Origin: Alphaproteobacteria bacterium MarineAlpha11_Bin1
GTDB lineage: Bacteria; Pseudomonadota; Alphaproteobacteria; MPNO01; UBA830
Length of the DNA stretch: 64,000 nucleotides
NCBI GenBank assembly: GCA_002937455.1
Contig: PTJZ01000001.1
Span: 248,001-312,000, forward strand
Reading direction: 5' to 3'
Part shown: one piece after another, positions 9,901-19,460 of the stretch
Layout: every line of letters starts with the position of its first letter
Numbering within the stretch: the first letter of the stretch is position 1
The notes under the pieces: model-generated
What the model was told of the DNA's origin: nothing
Seen by the model: only the letters and a program-made list of their open reading frames with translations
Databases searched by the model: none
Position numbers and translations under genes: made by a program

Positions 9901-11343
9901 ATGACATACTCCGATATGGCTCCACAAACTTTGACTGTCCTAAACCCTTTCGATTTGACCCCAGTCGATAGCATTTCAGAACAAACTGCCGATGATATCG
10001 ACGCCCTCCTCGAGGCGTCGTACGCGTTATTCCGGCAGCGTGATACTTGGTTACCACTACACCAACGCATTGATATTCTGGAACATTGTGCCCTGCTTAT
10101 GGAAAAACGGTTCGATCAACTTACTAAAGTTGCCGTGCTTGAGGGGGGTAAGCCCTTGATCGATACAAGGGTCGAAGTAGTTCGCTCGATTGATACGATA
10201 AAAAGCGTTATCGCCGCGCTACGTAGTCATCATGGCCAATCAATGCCGGCCGGCCTGACTCCGGCTACAGAGCATCATACAGCATTTACCCGGACGGAAC
10301 CCCTTGGAGTCGTGGTTGCGATCAGTGCATTTAATCACCCAATTAATCTTATCGTGCATCAGGTCGCACCGGCGGTGGCCGCGGGATGTCCGGTAATCGT
10401 CAAACCAGCAGCCTCGACACCGCTATCATGCCTAGCCTTTTTAGAAATACTGTATGACGCCGGATTGCCAAAAGATTGGGCACAAGCAATCGTAACTTCA
10501 GACCACGGATTGACGGAAAGGCTAGCGACGGACCATCGCGTCGGCTTCCTTAGCTTTGTTGGCAGCGCTGGTGTGGGCTGGTCTCTACGTTCCAAACTCA
10601 CGCCTGGCGCCCGATGTGCGCTAAAACACGGCGGTGCGGCCCCAGTTATTATGACCGGCGACACCGACATTTACGAGGTTAGTGAGGCAATCTTGAAGGG
10701 ATGCTTTTACCATGCCGGTCAGGCGGGTGAATCCGTTCAGCGTATATTCGCTCATACCAACGTCGCCACACGATTTTCTACCCAGCTCGCAATGAAAGCG
10801 GCGGGACTTCGGCTCGGCAATCCGATGAACCCGGAAACGGAGGTCGGCCCACTGATCCACCCGGAGGAGGTGAGCAGAATACATGAATGGGTAACGGAGG
10901 CGGTCAACGGAGGCGGACAGCTATTGACCGGTGGCGAGCAATTATCGGAGACAATTTATGCACCGACCGTAATCTTCAACCCTCCAAGCGATTGCCGTCT
11001 CATGACCGAAGAGGCATTCGGGCCCGTTGTCTGTATCGACCCATGGTTTAATACTGAAGATGCTGTTAACCGGGCTAATGCCCTTCCAACAGCATTTCAG
11101 GCCGCTGTATTTACTCGAGACGTCAAATTGGCGATGGAGATAAGTAATCAACTCGATGCATCGGCGGTGATGATAAACGACCACTCAGCGTTCCGTGCTG
11201 ACTGGATGCCTCTCGCGGGATTGCGACAGTCAGGTCTGGGAATGGGAAATGTTCCATGCACGCTGTGGGAAATGACCGCAAATAAGACGATAGCAATCAG
11301 AACAGGATCCCCGGTCGCGTCCCCCGACATAGAGCCGGATTAA
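9901..11343 (+). CDS. Aldehyde dehydrogenase homologue lacking catalytic Cys and Glu
   Basis: A 480-residue full-length member of the ALDH superfamily. Cofactor-site elements are kept: AFNHP (Asn in the oxyanion position, residue 145), VKPA (Lys168), the FVGSAGVG glycine motif near 219-226, and EEAFGPVV. However, the loop normally reading GQxC reads GQAGESVQR, placing Gly276 where the nucleophilic Cys belongs. The usual ELGG is KHGG, placing Lys242 where the general-base Glu belongs. It is therefore probably not a standard aldehyde oxidase. A non-catalytic binding or other activity is possible. An alternative start is ATG 9916. Confidence 0.88.
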   Translation: MTYSDMAPQTLTVLNPFDLTPVDSISEQTADDIDALLEASYALFRQRDTWLPLHQRIDILEHCALLMEKRFDQLTKVAVLEGGKPLIDTRVEVVRSIDTIKSVIAALRSHHGQSMPAGLTPATEHHTAFTRTEPLGVVVAISAFNHPINLIVHQVAPAVAAGCPVIVKPAASTPLSCLAFLEILYDAGLPKDWAQAIVTSDHGLTERLATDHRVGFLSFVGSAGVGWSLRSKLTPGARCALKHGGAAPVIMTGDTDIYEVSEAILKGCFYHAGQAGESVQRIFAHTNVATRFSTQLAMKAAGLRLGNPMNPETEVGPLIHPEEVSRIHEWVTEAVNGGGQLLTGGEQLSETIYAPTVIFNPPSDCRLMTEEAFGPVVCIDPWFNTEDAVNRANALPTAFQAAVFTRDVKLAMEISNQLDASAVMINDHSAFRADWMPLAGLRQSGLGMGNVPCTLWEMTANKTIAIRTGSPVASPDIEPD

Positions 11344-11420
11344 GAAAACTCAAATCTGCTACCATGATATGAGGGAAACAGCATAGGCGGGTTGGGCCCA
11401 ATACAGAGACTGACGAAACT

Positions 11421-11762
11421 TCAGACGATAACCGGTCCATCGAGCTGGTATTTCCGGTCCCTATCCTCAATCTCAAGGACCCATATATCAGGATCGACGT
11501 TCGCTTCGCGCTCGATAAATGTGAGAGCGGCTTTTTCATCCATGGGGTTTCCGCCAGTTACGCTTCGCCAAGCCGGCGTACCGTCGAGAGTCGAAGTTCT
11601 GGCAAATAGCTCAAACGTACCGTTGAGACGGTTAAGATTTATCAAAACCTGCCCTGCGTCGCTGTCTCCCCGACGAGTTACAACCGCAGGAATAAAATTG
11701 ATATCACACAAGCGAATTTGCGCTCGTATCCATATATCGGTCTTAAGACGCGGCTCGCTCAT
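11421..11762 (-). CDS. DUF1491 family protein
   Basis: A short protein of about 113 residues (MSEPRLKTDIWIRAQIRLCD start) matching the alphaproteobacterial DUF1491 pattern: an internal TRRGDSDAGQVLI segment, a GTFELFAR strand and a C-terminal DPDIWVLEIEDR. No enzymatic function is established for the family. It is convergent with the aldehyde dehydrogenase homologue and divergent from the SDR gene at 11836. Confidence 0.8.
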   Translation of the reverse strand: MSEPRLKTDIWIRAQIRLCDINFIPAVVTRRGDSDAGQVLINLNRLNGTFELFARTSTLDGTPAWRSVTGGNPMDEKAALTFIEREANVDPDIWVLEIEDRDRKYQLDGPVIV

Positions 11763-11835
11763 CATGAACATAAGATATCACAGAGTAAGCAGGCGAGGGT
11801 TGATCTATTCCTAGGCTTATAGCGTATGATCGGAC

Positions 11836-12612
11836 ATGGTTGGAGACGCTGATTTTAACGTAGTATGGATCACGGGCGCGAGCACGGGGATTGGTCGCGC
11901 CTTGGCGCTTCGTCTAGCCAAGTCAGGGTCCGTCGTTTTCGCTAGTGCCCGGGGGGAAAGAAAATTAGCCACTCTAGCAAATGAGGTGAAGGACTATCCC
12001 GGTAGCATCATTCCGCTTCCTCTCGACGTCACCGATACCGCCGGGGTTAATAAGGCGTACAAAAATTTAGTCGCCAATAAAGGCGAGCCTGATCTTTGCG
12101 TTCTTAATGCTGGTACCTACATTCCGATAGACGGCTCTATCTTTTCCAAGGAAGTATTTTCGAAACAGATCGACATTAACTGGATGGGTGTGATTCGTGT
12201 TCTAGATGCCGTGATTCCCAGTATGGTAGACCGTGGATCAGGGCATATTGCAGTCGTCGGATCCGTTTCCGGGTATCGAGGCTTGAGGACTGCGTCAGCA
12301 TATGGCGCGACCAAGGCGGCGCTGATCAATATGTGCGAAGCGCTCCACATGGAACTCGGAGATTACGGTGTGAAAGTTCAGGTCGTTAATCCGGGCTTCA
12401 TCGAAACGCCTCTAACAGACAAGAACGATTTCCGAATGCCGGCGCTAATGCCTGTCGACAAAGCTGCAGAGGCATTTTACCAAGGCCTCAAAAGTGGACG
12501 TTTTGAAGTAACATTTCCCAAGCGGTTCACTTGGGCGGTTAAGTTATTACGCCACCTTCCCTACGCCTTGTACTTGCCCTTAATGGATCGGCTTACAAAA
12601 AAGAAAAGCTAA
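11836..12612 (+). CDS. Short-chain dehydrogenase/reductase
   Basis: A 258-residue classical SDR. The NAD(P) motif TGASTGIG lies near residue 13, NAG near residue 89, the catalytic Ser region VVGSVSG, and the YGATK catalytic Tyr/Lys pair near residue 155, followed by NPGFIETP. It converges on, and overlaps by four bases, the cyclopropane-type methyltransferase gene. Related SDRs are often grouped with cfa and DUF1365 in lipid-modification loci, so a lipid substrate is a reasonable guess. Confidence 0.87.
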   Translation: MVGDADFNVVWITGASTGIGRALALRLAKSGSVVFASARGERKLATLANEVKDYPGSIIPLPLDVTDTAGVNKAYKNLVANKGEPDLCVLNAGTYIPIDGSIFSKEVFSKQIDINWMGVIRVLDAVIPSMVDRGSGHIAVVGSVSGYRGLRTASAYGATKAALINMCEALHMELGDYGVKVQVVNPGFIETPLTDKNDFRMPALMPVDKAAEAFYQGLKSGRFEVTFPKRFTWAVKLLRHLPYALYLPLMDRLTKKKS

Positions 12613-13790
12613 TGAGAGCCAATAATTTTGGAACCCCTAACCAAGGCTACTTGGAGTACATCTATATTTCCAGCCCGGAACCCGCCTTCACAATAGGACA
12701 AATAAAATGACCAACAACGCTGGAACCTGTCATCAAATCCGAGAGCTGCAACTTTTTCTGAGGCATCCTCGAAGCGTCTTCGCCAGTGGCTCAGGGTAGT
12801 AGCGTAATCTAATCCATACCCTCTAGAGGTTCTCCACGAGAACCCTGCGGAAGTAGCCCTATCCTTCATCACATCAGGGCTCAACAAAGCCCCGCCCGGA
12901 AATATATGCTTCTGTAAAAAATCCGCGCTTTTACGATAGGCATCAAAACGGTTGTGATCAATCACGATTGCCTGTAGAGCAAAGGTCCCGCCAAGTTTAA
13001 CGCTGGCGGCTACCCGCTCAAAGTATGTATCCCAATATTTTTCGCCAACGGCTTCGATCATTTCGATGGAAACCGCGTGGTCCCATTCGCCATTAAGATC
13101 ACGATAGTCACACAGCTGAATATCAATACGCTCGGTCAAACCTGCAATCTGAACGCGCCGACGGGCCTCTTCAAACTGGGCCCTGCTAGCAGTGATTCCA
13201 GTGACGTGCACTCCCCGATCCCGGGCCGCCTGAATAGCAAAACCACCCCACCCACAGCCGAGTTCAAGCACCCGATCTCCTGATTTTACCATCGCGAGAT
13301 CGAGCAGTCGCCGGTTCTTTTCTGTCTGGGCATTCTCCAGATCTGCATTCTCATCTTTAAAAATTGCAGATGAATAGGTCATACTGGGATCGAGCCATTC
13401 GGCATAGAAATCATTGCCGAGGTCGTAATGCGCGGCGACGTTTTCTCGAGATCCCTCCGGGGTATTTGGTCGTACCACGTGTTTAATTCGATCCCCTATG
13501 CGCCACGGTGATAGAGAACGAAACATCATTGGTTTGCTCGGAAGATTGCGCGCTGCGAGTTCGATCACATTAGCCAGATTCGGAGATTCCCAGTCACCGT
13601 CCATAAAGGCTTCGCCGAATGAAACCGTCCCACCACTGAGAAACCTAGTCAGGGCACGCCAACGATTTAGCTTAAGACGTGCTATCGGACCATCTTCCTT
13701 ACCGGTCAAGCAGACAAATATACTGTTCGGGAGCTCAATCTCAAGAGAACCCACACGCAACCGGCCGTCCAGTCGGATACTTGTCCCCAT
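12609..13790 (-). CDS. cfa: Cyclopropane-fatty-acyl-phospholipid synthase family methyltransferase
   Basis: A 393-residue SAM-dependent methyltransferase. The SAM motif LELGCGWGGFAIQAA and the lipid-handling AHYDLGNDFYAEWLD segment are both typical of CfaS/CmaS enzymes, which methylate unsaturated acyl chains in membrane phospholipids. The start is taken at ATG 13790, because it forms a TAATG overlap with the DUF1365 stop. An in-frame extension to 13946 has no family similarity. It forms a translationally coupled pair with DUF1365. Confidence 0.92.
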   Translation of the reverse strand: MGTSIRLDGRLRVGSLEIELPNSIFVCLTGKEDGPIARLKLNRWRALTRFLSGGTVSFGEAFMDGDWESPNLANVIELAARNLPSKPMMFRSLSPWRIGDRIKHVVRPNTPEGSRENVAAHYDLGNDFYAEWLDPSMTYSSAIFKDENADLENAQTEKNRRLLDLAMVKSGDRVLELGCGWGGFAIQAARDRGVHVTGITASRAQFEEARRRVQIAGLTERIDIQLCDYRDLNGEWDHAVSIEMIEAVGEKYWDTYFERVAASVKLGGTFALQAIVIDHNRFDAYRKSADFLQKHIFPGGALLSPDVMKDRATSAGFSWRTSRGYGLDYATTLSHWRRRFEDASEKVAALGFDDRFQRCWSFYLSYCEGGFRAGNIDVLQVALVRGSKIIGSH

Positions 13791-14572
13791 TAAACAATAT
13801 CTCTTCGGGAGGGTGGCAGAGATACATCCTGTGCTGGCGGTTCTGGCCTTTTTGTATACTTCACACCCCGCAACATCAGCCGAATAGCCTCGAAATGAAT
13901 CGCAAGAATTATCTTGAATGTCAGCAAAGGAATTTTGAAAAACCAACTCAGCATAGCTCCGTCGGTCATATCCCGCCGTTCCCCTGTCAGGGAGGCCACC
14001 AGAAATTCACCCGCCTCATCCGACTCCTGGATAAGTACAGCAAGCTTATCATCTGGCAACTGTGTTCGAAGCTGATAACGTGCGTTCATGGAGATTAATG
14101 GCGACACGTGCAAAACCTTATTAGCGACATGTTTCTGAGGAACCTTGATACTGTTATCCACCCCAAACAGATATCCGTGCTGGTCGCCGAACGTATTTTT
14201 TACCTCATACAAAATGGCCGCGAGTTGACCGGCATCATCGCTGCAGTAGTAGATTGAGAGAGGGTCGAACCCGTAACCGAGCACCCGGGGCATGCACAGC
14301 AATCTGATATTTGCAGATGCGTGGCTCAAACCTGCGGCAGCCAGATGATTCTCTACCCAAGGGCGTAGTGTCGATCCGTCTCGGGCGCCATGATCACGGT
14401 CGAAGAAAGAAAATAGGTTGAACCGATTATATGAAAAGAGGCGCCGCGCTCGCGCGTCCTTTTCCAAGGTGTCTATATCCACTAAAATATTAAAGACTCG
14501 ATAGACGAAGGTGTATGCCTTCGGCCGTGATCGCCGATGCATTACTTCGCCGACATATAGATCGGCGGCCAT
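13790..14572 (-). CDS. DUF1365 family protein
   Basis: A 260-residue DUF1365 protein: VGEVMHRRSRPKAYTFVYRVF near the N-terminus, the YGFDPLSIYYC centre, a KNTFGDQHGYLF segment and a C-terminal KIILAIHFEAIRLMLRGVKY region. The family is almost always next to a cyclopropane-type methyltransferase and is linked to membrane-lipid modification under oxidative or photooxidative stress in alphaproteobacteria. Its stop overlaps the cfa start by one base (TAATG). An oxidase partner often found in such loci is not seen here. Confidence 0.9.
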   Translation of the reverse strand: MAADLYVGEVMHRRSRPKAYTFVYRVFNILVDIDTLEKDARARRLFSYNRFNLFSFFDRDHGARDGSTLRPWVENHLAAAGLSHASANIRLLCMPRVLGYGFDPLSIYYCSDDAGQLAAILYEVKNTFGDQHGYLFGVDNSIKVPQKHVANKVLHVSPLISMNARYQLRTQLPDDKLAVLIQESDEAGEFLVASLTGERRDMTDGAMLSWFFKIPLLTFKIILAIHFEAIRLMLRGVKYTKRPEPPAQDVSLPPSRRDIV

Positions 14573-14648
14573 AGCCTCCTCTCCCCGTTATACAATTATG
14601 ACGATTTATAGAAGCGAATACGGTGCCCGACCTAGAACAGATTTTCTA

Positions 14649-15545
14649 TTACTGGGATTTGTTTTTATTGAGATACTCAACATAGACCCTCACCGCCTCC
14701 TGCATGGTCCGTGTTTTATCTATTGTCTCCCGGCTCTCCCGGGCAAACGGCGTTAAGTCCAGCAAACGATACATTTCCGCCGCTCCCTTGTGGTAATTTG
14801 GCGTTACCCCAACAGAGGCAAAGGTCTCTGAAATCTGTTCCATTTCACCTATCCAGCGCGCAGCATCAGCCGGTAAAACAGGAATTCGGCGACCCATCCG
14901 AGCAAGAGCATCCGGCTGACTTTTTTCCCATTCGTCCTCCAAAATTTCTCGGACACCCAGCGCCTCTGCCGCTGTGTATGCGGCTGTCAACAAAGAGTCC
15001 GTACCTTTCGTGATGGACGCGTAGACCATCTTAACCGCCGAGGCGTGACCAATCTTATCTCCAAGCTGTATCACGGCCTTGCCGTTTCCATCGAGTTCAT
15101 CGAGCAGCGACGCTTCGGGGCCGGATACATATAATTTAGTGGGTGTGCCACTCTTTAGCGGTGGCAAACCTATAATACCGCCGTCTATGAAGTTAGCGCC
15201 CACATTTTTCATAGCGGCAGCGATGCGCTTCGATGTCGTCGGGGCAATAGCGTTCATGTCGGCAAAAGGAGGTGTTTTTCTGGTCCGCCTCATTGCAGAA
15301 GCCACATCGGACGCAGTCGCCTCCGCATATTCTGGCGGCATTATAGACATCACCAGATCCGCTGCCGTTACAAGGGCGTCTAGATCGACAATATCCTGGA
15401 AGCCAGCCCTCGCTGACCTCTTACGAGTTTCCTCGCTACGCCCAGTCAGGACGGTAATGACATTTACATTTTGTTCTTTAATCGAAGCCCCTACACCTTC
15501 ACCCATATCGCCGGGACTGAGGATAGCAACCGTTTTCAATGACAT
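14649..15545 (-). CDS. 6-phosphogluconate dehydrogenase-like NAD(P)-binding oxidoreductase (DUF1932 C-terminus)
   Basis: About 298 residues when started at ATG 15545, which has GGGGAGA just upstream. The N-terminal Rossmann motif is LSPGDMGEGVGAS. A middle GGIIGLPP segment and a helical C-terminal domain of the DUF1932 type follow. The family resembles beta-hydroxyacid dehydrogenases and reduces or oxidises small hydroxyacids; the substrate is unknown. The GPKRGED leader in the longer frame is not conserved. Confidence 0.82.
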   Translation of the reverse strand: MSLKTVAILSPGDMGEGVGASIKEQNVNVITVLTGRSEETRKRSARAGFQDIVDLDALVTAADLVMSIMPPEYAEATASDVASAMRRTRKTPPFADMNAIAPTTSKRIAAAMKNVGANFIDGGIIGLPPLKSGTPTKLYVSGPEASLLDELDGNGKAVIQLGDKIGHASAVKMVYASITKGTDSLLTAAYTAAEALGVREILEDEWEKSQPDALARMGRRIPVLPADAARWIGEMEQISETFASVGVTPNYHKGAAEMYRLLDLTPFARESRETIDKTRTMQEAVRVYVEYLNKNKSQ

Positions 15546-15689
15546 ATCTTCTCCCCTTTTTGGGCCCAAAAATTACTTATAAAATACCGTGAGGGCTATT
15601 TTAATGGTTCAAGGTTAAATCTCCCTGGAAAAAAGTTACGTTGGGGATCTTGAGCATTGGTTTCACCACGTACGGGTTAACAGATCAAA

Positions 15690-15986
15690 TCAGGTGTCTT
15701 GCAGTGGGGGCGCGAAATAGCGGTCCTTTTCCATACGTTGAACGAGAAGAAGAATCATTGTTGTTTGTCGTTTCTGTGCCTCTGCAATCGGCGCATCAAG
15801 TAGACCGTATGATTCTGAAGGGACAGAGGACTCGTCGCCATCAATGCGGCGTAATACATCACCCGGTCGGATACCAGTCGCTGCTGTAAAGCTGTCTGAA
15901 TCATCCACGTTAACGATGACGCTATCTACGTCCTGACCGACATTACGGCGTGCTCGCAGGCTCTCACTGATCGCCGTAAGCGTCAT
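15690..15986 (-). pseudogene. Detached second PDZ domain of the DegP homologue
   Basis: A 98-codon frame encoding a PDZ domain (MTLTAISESLRA, ATGIRPGDVLRRIDG). Read one base earlier, the same frame continues upstream as ESGKPELGMTLT, the usual DegP linker into PDZ2. It is therefore the displaced C-terminus of the gene at 15983-17194. Its ATG overlaps the DegP stop (ATGA), so it might still be made by reinitiation. Confidence 0.75.
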
Positions 15987-17194
15987 ACCAAGCTCCGGCT
16001 TTCCAGATTCCCCCGGTTGACGGATGCAATCTTTTTGGTGGTAGGCATTCTGCCAATGATCACCTTTATTATGCGTTCTTTACCATCGCGAAATATCCCG
16101 AATTTGGTGATCCTCCCATTTATCAGGCCGGCAATCCGCCTCGGTAGCTCGCGCATTTTTTCGATCCGCTCGTCATTCACCGCGACTATCACGTCCCCGA
16201 CGTTCAACCCAGCACGCTCGGCCGGGCTTCCCTTACTCACATTAGAAATGAGAGCACCTTCAGGCTTTTTCATTCTGAGGCCTGCGGCCAGATCTTCTGT
16301 GACCTGTTGGATTTCCACACCCAGCCAGCCGCGCGAAACAGCGCCTTTTTCCCTCAGCTGCGCAATCACTGATTTAGCCATGTCCGAAGGTACCGCAAAA
16401 CCGATCCCCGCACTCACCCCGGTGGGCGAAATAATCGCGGTATTCACACCAATCACCTCACCGCTAACATTAAAGGTAGGGCCTCCGGAATTTCCCCTGT
16501 TTATTGGAGCATCAATCTGAAGGAAGTCGTCATAGGGGCCAGAACCAATATCACGCCCTCTCGCTGAGACAATACCAGTCGTCGCCGTGTGGCCAAGTCC
16601 GAACGGGCTACCAAGAGCAATTACCCAATCCCCAACCTTTGTTTTTGCCGATATTCCAAACCTGACAAACGGAAACTTTTTTCGTGCATCAACTTTTAAT
16701 AAAGCAAGGTCGGTCTTGCGATCGCGGCCTACAAGTTTTGCTTGGTAGGTTTTACCGTCTTTTAGAGTGACTTCAATTTTCTCAGCATCTCCGACAACAT
16801 GATTATTTGTCACAATATGTCCGTCATCATCGATAAAAAATCCCGATCCTATGCCTTGGACGCTAGGTAACGGATGCGGCCTGAGCTGCCCAGGTTTACC
16901 GAATTGGAAACCGAAATTGTCACCAAAAAAGCGTTTAAATGGCTCCGGTATCTCTGTAGTCTGAGGCACCTTACGGGTTACTCGGATAGAAACGACCGCC
17001 GGGCCGACCCTGTCGATTATCACAGAGAAGCTGCCCGGTAGGGCAATCGTTGAGATATTGTTTGTGCGCTCTTTAACCGTATTTGAGGCGGACAGGCCTT
17101 TACTCGCAAACACACCAATAGCAGCTGCGGTCATTGCCACAGCAAATATTATAATTAGTGATTTTAAGGATATAAGTCTTCTGGATTGCGGCAT
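15983..17194 (-). CDS. degP: DegP/HtrA-type periplasmic serine protease, frameshifted before PDZ2
   Basis: A 403-residue Do-family protease. An N-terminal hydrophobic signal anchor (IIIFAVAMTAAAIGV) is followed by a trypsin-like domain with an intact triad: His132 (NNHVV), Asp162 (TDLALLK) and Ser236 (GNSGGP). One PDZ domain follows (about residues 280-370). The frame then ends NRGNLESRSLV, whereas adding one G to the five-G tract (plus-strand C tract 16010-16014) would restore GESGKPELGMTLT and the second PDZ domain. It probably degrades or refolds misfolded envelope proteins. The frameshift could be real, phase-variable or a sequencing error. Confidence 0.9.
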   Translation of the reverse strand: MPQSRRLISLKSLIIIFAVAMTAAAIGVFASKGLSASNTVKERTNNISTIALPGSFSVIIDRVGPAVVSIRVTRKVPQTTEIPEPFKRFFGDNFGFQFGKPGQLRPHPLPSVQGIGSGFFIDDDGHIVTNNHVVGDAEKIEVTLKDGKTYQAKLVGRDRKTDLALLKVDARKKFPFVRFGISAKTKVGDWVIALGSPFGLGHTATTGIVSARGRDIGSGPYDDFLQIDAPINRGNSGGPTFNVSGEVIGVNTAIISPTGVSAGIGFAVPSDMAKSVIAQLREKGAVSRGWLGVEIQQVTEDLAAGLRMKKPEGALISNVSKGSPAERAGLNVGDVIVAVNDERIEKMRELPRRIAGLINGRITKFGIFRDGKERIIKVIIGRMPTTKKIASVNRGNLESRSLV

Positions 17195-17311
17195 CTCTAA
17201 ACTCCTGTAGGCGGTTACCTTATGTGTCCAATATATGGATGACAGCGTTACGGCCTAATGTCCGCAAGGTTACAAATTCTTAATCTTGAATACCGGTTCC
17301 GAAGAGAAGGT

Positions 17312-17896
17312 TCAGTTCTGGTCTAATTCGCTGTCCCAATAAAGGAAATCACGCCAGCTTTCATGCAGGTAATTCGGAGGAAATGACCGACCATTAGTCT
17401 GGAGTTGATAATTGGTTGGCTCCATTGGCGGGGCCGCCGGAGTCATCCCGCAGTCTCTCGGCATCTTATTTCCCTTTACTAAATTACATTCGGAACATGC
17501 AGCGACTACGTTATCCCACGCAGTATGACCGCCACGTGACTTCGGTATCACGTGATCGAATGTTAGCTCAGATGTGCCCGGAGCATAACCACAGTACTGG
17601 CACAAAAAATGGTCGCGTAGAAAGACATTGAACCGGGTGAACGCTGGTCGCCGCGACAGCGGTACATATTGCTTCAGTGCGATCACACTTGGAAGACGAA
17701 TTGAAAGTGTCGGAGAATGAACTTCGTCTTCATATTCTGAAACGATATTTACTCGATCAAGAAAGACTGCCTTTATAGTGTCCTGCCAGCACCAAATTGA
17801 AAGAGGAAAATAACTGAGTGGCCGGAAATCAGCGTTAAGAACTAGGGCGGGCGACTCCCCCCTCACGCGGCTTTTCTCCACCGGTCCAGCCTGCAT
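17312..17896 (-). CDS. HNH endonuclease family protein
   Basis: A 194-residue protein with the McrA-like HNH motif: CQYCG zinc knuckle, then LTFDHVIPKSRGG and WDNVVAACSECN with a second CxxC. The N-terminal half (LVLNADFRPLSYFPLSIWCW) is typical of the chromosomal HNH family found widely in alphaproteobacteria. It is not obviously part of a restriction system, as no methyltransferase is adjacent. Confidence 0.9.
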   Translation of the reverse strand: MQAGPVEKSRVRGESPALVLNADFRPLSYFPLSIWCWQDTIKAVFLDRVNIVSEYEDEVHSPTLSIRLPSVIALKQYVPLSRRPAFTRFNVFLRDHFLCQYCGYAPGTSELTFDHVIPKSRGGHTAWDNVVAACSECNLVKGNKMPRDCGMTPAAPPMEPTNYQLQTNGRSFPPNYLHESWRDFLYWDSELDQN

Positions 17897-18026
17897 TGTG
17901 CACTAGAAGTTCGATAATCGCTCACAATCAGAATAGCCTATCCCTCCATGATTCTCGGAGCAACCGGCATAATGTAAAGGTTTTGTGAAATCTGATTATG
18001 GCCCAAATGTTTGTAGTCCTTGTATA

Positions 18027-18689
18027 TCAACTACCTAACACATTCTTCACAAATTCCACACCAATCTGAATACCCTCCTCGTCGATCCCGTGGCCGAGAC
18101 CGGGCCGCACATATGTATCAATCGACACGCCATTCTCCCGGAGCGTCGCCGCCGCGGTTTCCATTTCCGAGACCGCTAGTAGTTCGTCGGAGTCACCGTG
18201 CACCATAACCACCGGCGGTTTTGAACAGATCTCAGCCTCCATTAGCTCCGGTGCTTCCATTCGCCCCGAGTAGCCAATCAAACCCGCCACTGGGTTTGCA
18301 CGGCGTGGCGCTGTGAACAGCGAAATCATCGTACCCTGCGAAAAACCGATCAGCACAAGGTCTTTTTCCGCAAGTTCGTGTCGCTTGAGTTGCTCATCGA
18401 TAAAATTATCAAAAATCGCAGCAGTCGACCGGATTGCCCTTAGTCTCTCATCGCTGTCTTGCATCCAAACGTCATACCATTGATATCCGAAAGGTGACCC
18501 ATCACAGCGATAAGGAGCGTTTGGTGAGATGAACGCCGCGTCGGGCACGACATGGCCAAAATGTTGGCTAAGCGCAATCAAATCATTTCCGTCGGCGCCA
18601 TAACCGTGAACAAATATAATTAGCTTTTTTGCGGAGCCGCCGGAGAGGGGTGGGGTTTCAGGGCCAGAAAGCTCAGGAAGTTTGGTCAT
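18027..18689 (-). CDS. Phospholipase/carboxylesterase family alpha/beta hydrolase
   Basis: A 220-residue enzyme resembling bacterial carboxylesterase II. The oxyanion-loop region is IIFVHGYGADGNDL, the nucleophile elbow GFSQGTM (Ser near residue 117), the acid HGDSDELL and the His in GLGHGIDEEG. It should cleave short-chain esters in the cytoplasm. It sits 22 bp downstream of the glycosylase gene on the same strand, so the two may be co-transcribed. Confidence 0.9.
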   Translation of the reverse strand: MTKLPELSGPETPPLSGGSAKKLIIFVHGYGADGNDLIALSQHFGHVVPDAAFISPNAPYRCDGSPFGYQWYDVWMQDSDERLRAIRSTAAIFDNFIDEQLKRHELAEKDLVLIGFSQGTMISLFTAPRRANPVAGLIGYSGRMEAPELMEAEICSKPPVVMVHGDSDELLAVSEMETAAATLRENGVSIDTYVRPGLGHGIDEEGIQIGVEFVKNVLGS

Positions 18690-18711
18690 AACGAATTCCG
18701 TATCTATTTCA

Positions 18712-19371
18712 CTATAAGTCTCGATATCGCTTAGTACGCGGTTTACTCAGTCTCGGAGAATTCAGATAGTGATGCCAGAGAATTCTTGCAGCTACGCCAC
18801 GCCAAGGACGCCAACGGTCACCTATATTCATCAACTCTTGAGGACCAGGCCGCATCTGAAGGCCTTTGATTTCATGTGCCGCAGCCTGTAAAGCTATATC
18901 ACCGACCGGCCACACGTCTGGACGTTGTAGGCACATAAGTAGATAAACTTCGGCAGTCCAAGACCCGATCCCTTTTACCTGCGTGAGTTGTTCGCGAACG
19001 CTATCATCGTCTAGATAGGGCAGTCTCTGGATGCGTAAAGTCTTATCAAGAAGGCAATGTGAAAGGTGCCGAATATACCGAGTTTTCTGGCGACTAATCC
19101 CGGATCCACGAAACTCCTCATCACTCAGTTCTATCGCCCGACGAGGTGTCAACTTGCCAGCAATCATAATTAATCGATCAAAAGTAGCGCGGGCAGATGA
19201 TACCGAAACCTGCTGCTCGAGGATCAATAAAACCAGCGTTCGGAAACCACCGGACCGACGCAACATTGGTGGATTATCAAATTCTTTGATAATCTTTCCA
19301 AGATCTGCGTCACGCTGTGCAAGTATAATCAACGCTTCATTAAAGGCCTCGGTTGTAAGTCGTTTCGTCAT
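18712..19371 (-). CDS. DNA-3-methyladenine glycosylase (AlkA-like, HhH-GPD)
   Basis: A 219-residue HhH-GPD glycosylase. The helix-hairpin-helix LTQVKGIGSWTAEVYLL is followed by PDVWPVGDIALQ, whose Asp is the catalytic residue that activates base excision of alkylated purines. It has no N-terminal Ada or methyltransferase domain and no C-terminal iron-sulfur Cys cluster, which fits the short AlkA subgroup. It diverges from gluQ. Confidence 0.9.
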   Translation of the reverse strand: MTKRLTTEAFNEALIILAQRDADLGKIIKEFDNPPMLRRSGGFRTLVLLILEQQVSVSSARATFDRLIMIAGKLTPRRAIELSDEEFRGSGISRQKTRYIRHLSHCLLDKTLRIQRLPYLDDDSVREQLTQVKGIGSWTAEVYLLMCLQRPDVWPVGDIALQAAAHEIKGLQMRPGPQELMNIGDRWRPWRGVAARILWHHYLNSPRLSKPRTKRYRDL

Positions 19372-19460
19372 AGGAGCCCTATCGGAACAGCCAACGTAAA
19401 TTTATCGATTAGCACGTCAGCTGGTTTGAAACCCTGTCTCTATCTCACAGGAGTGATTGC

